Source: Bacillota bacterium (GTDB lineage: Bacteria > Bacillota > Bacilli > Alicyclobacillales > SLC66). From it: 9,241 nucleotides of DNA. The stretch is from the NCBI GenBank assembly GCA_021821185.1, contig JAKACU010000069.1, positions 1 to 9,241 of the forward strand, written 5' to 3'. Below the pieces are notes generated by a model, which ran no database searches, was not told the origin of the DNA, and saw only the letters and a program-made list of their open reading frames with translations. This document shows positions 6,853 to 9,241 of the stretch, piece by piece; the stretch's first letter is position 1; every line of letters starts with the position of its first letter. Position numbers and translations under genes: made by a program.

Positions 6853-7100
6853 TGGCCTGATTGATACGCTGCAATAAGAGCCTCTTTTTGCGCTTTTGAC
6901 AATTGCTTTATGGCGTACTCACGACGAAGCGCATGGGACTTATCCAAGGCAATTTCCACATAACATAAAACAACGGGAAGGCGAGCCCGCGTATAGCGTG
7001 CTCCCTTTCCCGTTTGATGCTGCAAAAAACGCTTCTTCACATCATTTGTGCACCCAGTGTAGATAGAACCATCTCTACAGCGCAGCATGTACACATACAT
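6807..7100 (-). CDS. GIY-YIG nuclease-domain small protein (UPF0213 type)
   Basis: A 97-residue single-domain GIY-YIG protein of the YhbQ/YazA (UPF0213) group. YVY (2-4) and YTG (14-16) are the two halves of the name motif; R24 in NDVKKRFLQHQTGKGARYT is the conserved catalytic arginine, and E61 in RREYAIKQLSK is the metal-binding glutamate. All residues expected for nuclease chemistry are present, but the physiological substrate of this family is not established. I chose ATG 7100 because AAAGGTG (7107-7113) lies 6 nt upstream; a GTG at 7109 would lie inside that site. It follows the ferredoxin gene by 18 nt on the same strand and is probably co-transcribed. Its last ~15 codons lie antisense to the end of the lytic transglycosylase gene, where the protein has a tail (SGHQALAPDS onward) beyond the usual domain. 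Confidence 0.87.
   Translation of the reverse strand: MYVYMLRCRDGSIYTGCTNDVKKRFLQHQTGKGARYTRARLPVVLCYVEIALDKSHALRREYAIKQLSKAQKEALIAAYQSGHQALAPDSCAIIDDT
6871..6891 (+). terminator. Candidate terminator after the lytic transglycosylase gene
   Basis: GCAATAAGA pairs with TCTTTTTGC (eight pairs, one T-T mismatch, GCC loop) and the 3' arm is T-rich, 18 nt after the transglycosylase stop. It lies inside the 3' end of the opposing GIY-YIG gene. The stem is weak and the U-run sits inside it, so this is tentative. Confidence 0.3.
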
Positions 7101-7118
7101 TGGCGTCACCTTTACGCG

Positions 7119-7604
7119 TCAAATCCAATCTATAGACACCTCTCTATCGTCAGTCATGCACGCGCCCTCGCCCTGGTCGAGCGCAGGATCACAGACAGTT
7201 GCTTTCAACTCGCAATCCTCGACCGCTTGCTCCTCTTTCGCCAACAGAATACCGTTTGCCTGACGCTGTGCTTCAAGCAACTCACGCACGACGCGGCGCA
7301 AGGGATCTTCTTGGACCATGACCGTAGCAGGTCCCGTGATTTTACATTGACAAGCAAGACGAAAGCCCTGCGCTAGACGTTCTTCAGATAAATGACGCTT
7401 CTCCAGCACATTGGGTGCACATAGCTCGGATTTGCTGTCAATCTGAATCTTGCATGTTCCACACGAACCGTGGCCCCCGCACTTATGGGAAATAGCCACT
7501 TTACCAATCAACGCCGCTTCCAGGACGGTGAGGCCCCGATCAACGGCAATCTCTGCACGCTGCGGTTGAAAACGAATCGCTACTTTTTCGCTTGAATCAC
7601 TCAT
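7119..7604 (-). CDS. 2Fe-2S ferredoxin domain protein with a C-terminal extension
   Basis: A 161-residue protein whose residues 7-97 form a beta-grasp 2Fe-2S ferredoxin. Ligands are C42, C48 and C51 in CGGHGSCGTC and C85 in FRLACQC, a Cx5Cx2C...C pattern as in adrenodoxin-like or RACo-type ferredoxins, so it should be a one-electron carrier in the cytoplasm. The remaining ~64 residues (EDPLRRVVRELLEAQRQA, then an acidic stretch) are not part of the fold and carry extra cysteines at 131, 138 and 149; I do not recognise them. ATG 7604 is preferred, with GGCGGGG at about 7613-7619; ATG 7625 is in frame but lies only about 8 nt from the predicted transcription start and lacks a binding site. The partner is not evident; the neighbours are a CorC-type membrane protein upstream and a GIY-YIG protein downstream. 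Confidence 0.87.
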   Translation of the reverse strand: MSDSSEKVAIRFQPQRAEIAVDRGLTVLEAALIGKVAISHKCGGHGSCGTCKIQIDSKSELCAPNVLEKRHLSEERLAQGFRLACQCKITGPATVMVQEDPLRRVVRELLEAQRQANGILLAKEEQAVEDCELKATVCDPALDQGEGACMTDDREVSIDWI

Positions 7605-7640
7605 CTTTGCTAACCCCGCCAACATAGTAAGTCATTCTTT

Positions 7641-7666
7641 ATTGTAGCACACAACACATCGTGTGC
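7641..7666 (-). promoter_or_regulatory. Promoter with overlapping dyad for the ferredoxin gene
   Basis: On the minus strand TGCTACAAT (7649-7641) is an extended -10 element; no clear -35 is present. Directly overlapping it is a dyad, GCACAC (7647-7652) and GTGTGC (7661-7666) around 8 nt, placed where a repressor or activator would contact the spacer. It could instead be a weak terminator of the upstream CorC-type gene, but no T-run follows it on that strand. Confidence 0.4.
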
Positions 7667-7674
7667 CGTCTGCT

Positions 7675-9012
7675 TTATTCAGCAAGCTCTTGTTCGCTAT
7701 TTGGTTCAGGAGGATAAACATGGATTCTCGTGATACGTAGATTGTCTGTCTCTGCCACCACAAAACGGGCGCCCTCGTACTGAACTTCAAGACCTGGTTC
7801 AAGGGCTTGGGTAAGTTGGGCGTAGACCCACCCGCCGATGGTATCGACTTCTTCATCAGACAGATCAAAATCAAATAATTCGTTGACTTCTTCGATTAAA
7901 AGCCGGGCATCAATCGATACATAGCCTTCCCGTTCTTCTACAGGCGGACGCTCTTCATCAAACTCGTCCTGAATTTCACCTACGAGTTCTTCCAACACAT
8001 CTTCGACAGTGACCATGCCGGCTGTACCACCGTATTCATCAATAACAATCGCCAAGCCTGCGCGTTCACGCTGCAACACCTTTAATACATCATCGATGCC
8101 AAGCGCCTCTGGTACGGACACAACCTTGCGCGCCAAATTCGAAATAGATCCTTTGGCGTCTTTTCCTTCTTGGATCACATAGCTAAACAGGTCTTTACTG
8201 TGAATCATGCCCACCACATGATCCTTATCCCCTTCACATAAAGGAAACCTTGTATGGCGGTCATTTTGCACAACTTGCAGGCATTCATCAAGCGTCTGTT
8301 CGGTAAAGAGACACACCATGTCAATCCGCGGCACCATAATCTCTCGCGCCACACGATCGGCAAACGCAAACACGTTATTAAACAGTTCTCGTTCTGTCGC
8401 ATCAATGACGCCGCTTTCGTGGCTTTGCGTGACAAGCATTCGCAGCTCTTCTTCCGAGTGCGCCAGTTCGCTTCCCGAAAAACGGCGGACACGAAGCGTC
8501 CGCAGGACACCGCCGGCCGTGCTGTTTAATAACCATATCGCAGGAAACATCACCGTACGAAACGTCTTTAAAGGCAAGGCAGACCCCATCAACCACTCTT
8601 CCGCTCGCGCAATAGCCACTGACTTTGGCGCCAGTTCGCCAAAGACGATTTGCAAGTACGTTATAATGGCAAAAGCAACAACCGATGACACAATCGTCAG
8701 GTAGACAGACGGTGTCTGACGAAACCATGAAAAGGCCAACAGCACAAACGGTTCAATGGATCGCTGCGCGATCCAGCCCAGTCCCAAGGACGCGAGTGTG
8801 ATCCCTGTTTGCGTGGTTGACAAATAGGAATCAATCGACGAAATGACATCAAGAGCATGTTTGGCCAGCCGGTTTCCTTGCTGCACATACTGCTCGATGC
8901 GCGTTCGGCGGGACCTGACAATCGCAAACTCTGCCGCAACAAAAAAACCGTTAATCATAATGAGAACCAAAGCCCAAAAGAAACTGACAAAATCACTCGT
9001 GGTTATGCCCAC
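7675..9012 (-). CDS. CNNM/CorC-type membrane protein (hemolysin-related, DUF21-CBS-CorC_HlyC)
   Basis: A 445-residue membrane protein of the CNNM family (B. subtilis YhdP/YugS and S. aureus MpfA relatives), linked to Mg2+ and other divalent-cation transport or tolerance. Residues 1-180 are the CNNM transmembrane domain: helix 8-30 with [12 protein letters not shown] (21-32), helices around 70-97, 103-124 (followed by GELAPKS, 125-131) and 146-170. A CBS pair spans about 215-350, starting at [10 protein letters not shown] and ending with [19 protein letters not shown] (324-342), which in relatives binds adenine nucleotides. Residues about 362-435 form the CorC_HlyC domain ([10 protein letters not shown]). 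The acidic tail ends at 445. I chose GTG 9012, with GGGG 5 nt upstream and the usual family length; the frame extends to a GTG at 9069, which lies inside a GGAGG sequence and gives a non-homologous N-terminus. Confidence 0.92.
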   Translation of the reverse strand: MGITTSDFVSFFWALVLIMINGFFVAAEFAIVRSRRTRIEQYVQQGNRLAKHALDVISSIDSYLSTTQTGITLASLGLGWIAQRSIEPFVLLAFSWFRQTPSVYLTIVSSVVAFAIITYLQIVFGELAPKSVAIARAEEWLMGSALPLKTFRTVMFPAIWLLNSTAGGVLRTLRVRRFSGSELAHSEEELRMLVTQSHESGVIDATERELFNNVFAFADRVAREIMVPRIDMVCLFTEQTLDECLQVVQNDRHTRFPLCEGDKDHVVGMIHSKDLFSYVIQEGKDAKGSISNLARKVVSVPEALGIDDVLKVLQRERAGLAIVIDEYGGTAGMVTVEDVLEELVGEIQDEFDEERPPVEEREGYVSIDARLLIEEVNELFDFDLSDEEVDTIGGWVYAQLTQALEPGLEVQYEGARFVVAETDNLRITRIHVYPPEPNSEQELAE

Positions 9013-9112
9013 ATGCTCCCCGTGCGGCCAAGAACGATAATTCGTTCCTTGAACGCAAAGGAGTTTCACCTCCAGAAAAGTTGCACCTTGGATAGAAACG
9101 GAATTTGCAGTA

Positions 9113-9142
9113 AGTATATCACAGGCAACGGTGACCCGTCAT
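9113..9142 (-). promoter_or_regulatory. Promoter for the CorC-type gene
   Basis: On the minus strand TATACT (9118-9113), preceded by TGA as an extended -10, lies 18 nt downstream of ATGACG (9142-9137), a partial match to TTGACA. The start would be near 9106, giving an untranslated leader of about 95 nt. That leader contains GGAGG inside a small GGAG/CTCC hairpin (9073-9060). Confidence 0.45.
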
Positions 9143-9155
9143 TTGTAAGCCAAGT

Positions 9156-9175
9156 CCGCAAGATGCGGTTCTTTT
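9156..9175 (+). terminator. Weak terminator-like hairpin
   Basis: CCGCA-AGA-TGCGG (9156-9168) is followed by TTCTTTT on the plus strand. The stem has only five pairs. No plus-strand gene lies just upstream, so if it acts at all it would insulate the rightward promoter that follows. Confidence 0.25.
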
Positions 9176-9202
9176 GACCACCACAAAGTGTTCCGATATA
9201 AT
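9174..9202 (+). promoter_or_regulatory. Near-consensus rightward sigma-A promoter
   Basis: TTGACC (9174-9179), a 17-nt spacer and TATAAT (9197-9202) make a vegetative promoter with 11 of 12 consensus bases. Transcription would start near 9209 and run out of the window, divergent from the CorC-type gene. A tandem 7-bp repeat CATAGTA (9223-9236) lies just inside the transcript. Confidence 0.65.
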
Positions 9203-9241
9203 AAATAGGCAATCCAAGAAAGCATAGTACATAGTACACCA

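Overview
The window looks like a chromosomal segment of a spore-former-type Firmicute (Bacilli). Roughly even base composition, the gene families and GGGGAG/AAGGAG ribosome binding sites combined with TTG and GTG starts would suit an Alicyclobacillaceae-like organism, but that placement is inference. The layout falls into three blocks.

Block 1 (1-1530) is a mobile-element graveyard with no intact gene. On the minus strand, 1-461 is the N-terminal third of an ISL3-family transposase that runs off the window and carries one in-frame TAG. At 620-1215, also on the minus strand, is a much older IS66-family (TnpC) transposase remnant with several stops and frameshifts. From 1216 to 1530 I see only two hairpins.

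Block 2 (1533-6852, plus strand) begins with an extended -10 promoter and an unusually long leader of about 410 nt. The leader ends in a strong terminator hairpin only 16 nt before the start of threonine ammonia-lyase (ilvA). Its distal part is GC-rich and structured, is bracketed by a 12-bp direct repeat, and fits no riboswitch or T-box I can name. ilvA is followed 16 nt later by a large FtsA-like actin-fold protein whose last ~330 residues form a degenerate repeat array. A TetR-family regulator overlaps it by one base (TAATG). The three probably form one operon, coupling isoleucine synthesis, an actin-like cell-envelope or division protein and a regulator; the functional link is unknown. A lytic transglycosylase (SLT domain, no signal peptide) follows, with its own candidate promoter.

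Block 3 (minus strand, 9142-6807) holds a CNNM/CorC-type membrane protein with CBS domains, a 2Fe-2S ferredoxin with a long Cys-containing tail, and a small GIY-YIG protein of the UPF0213 type. The GIY-YIG gene overlaps the lytic transglycosylase tail to tail by 46 bp. A near-consensus promoter at 9174-9202 points right, out of the window, divergent from the CorC-type gene.

Best candidates for something new: the ilvA leader RNA with its duplicated terminator arm, and the repeat-bearing FtsA-like protein.
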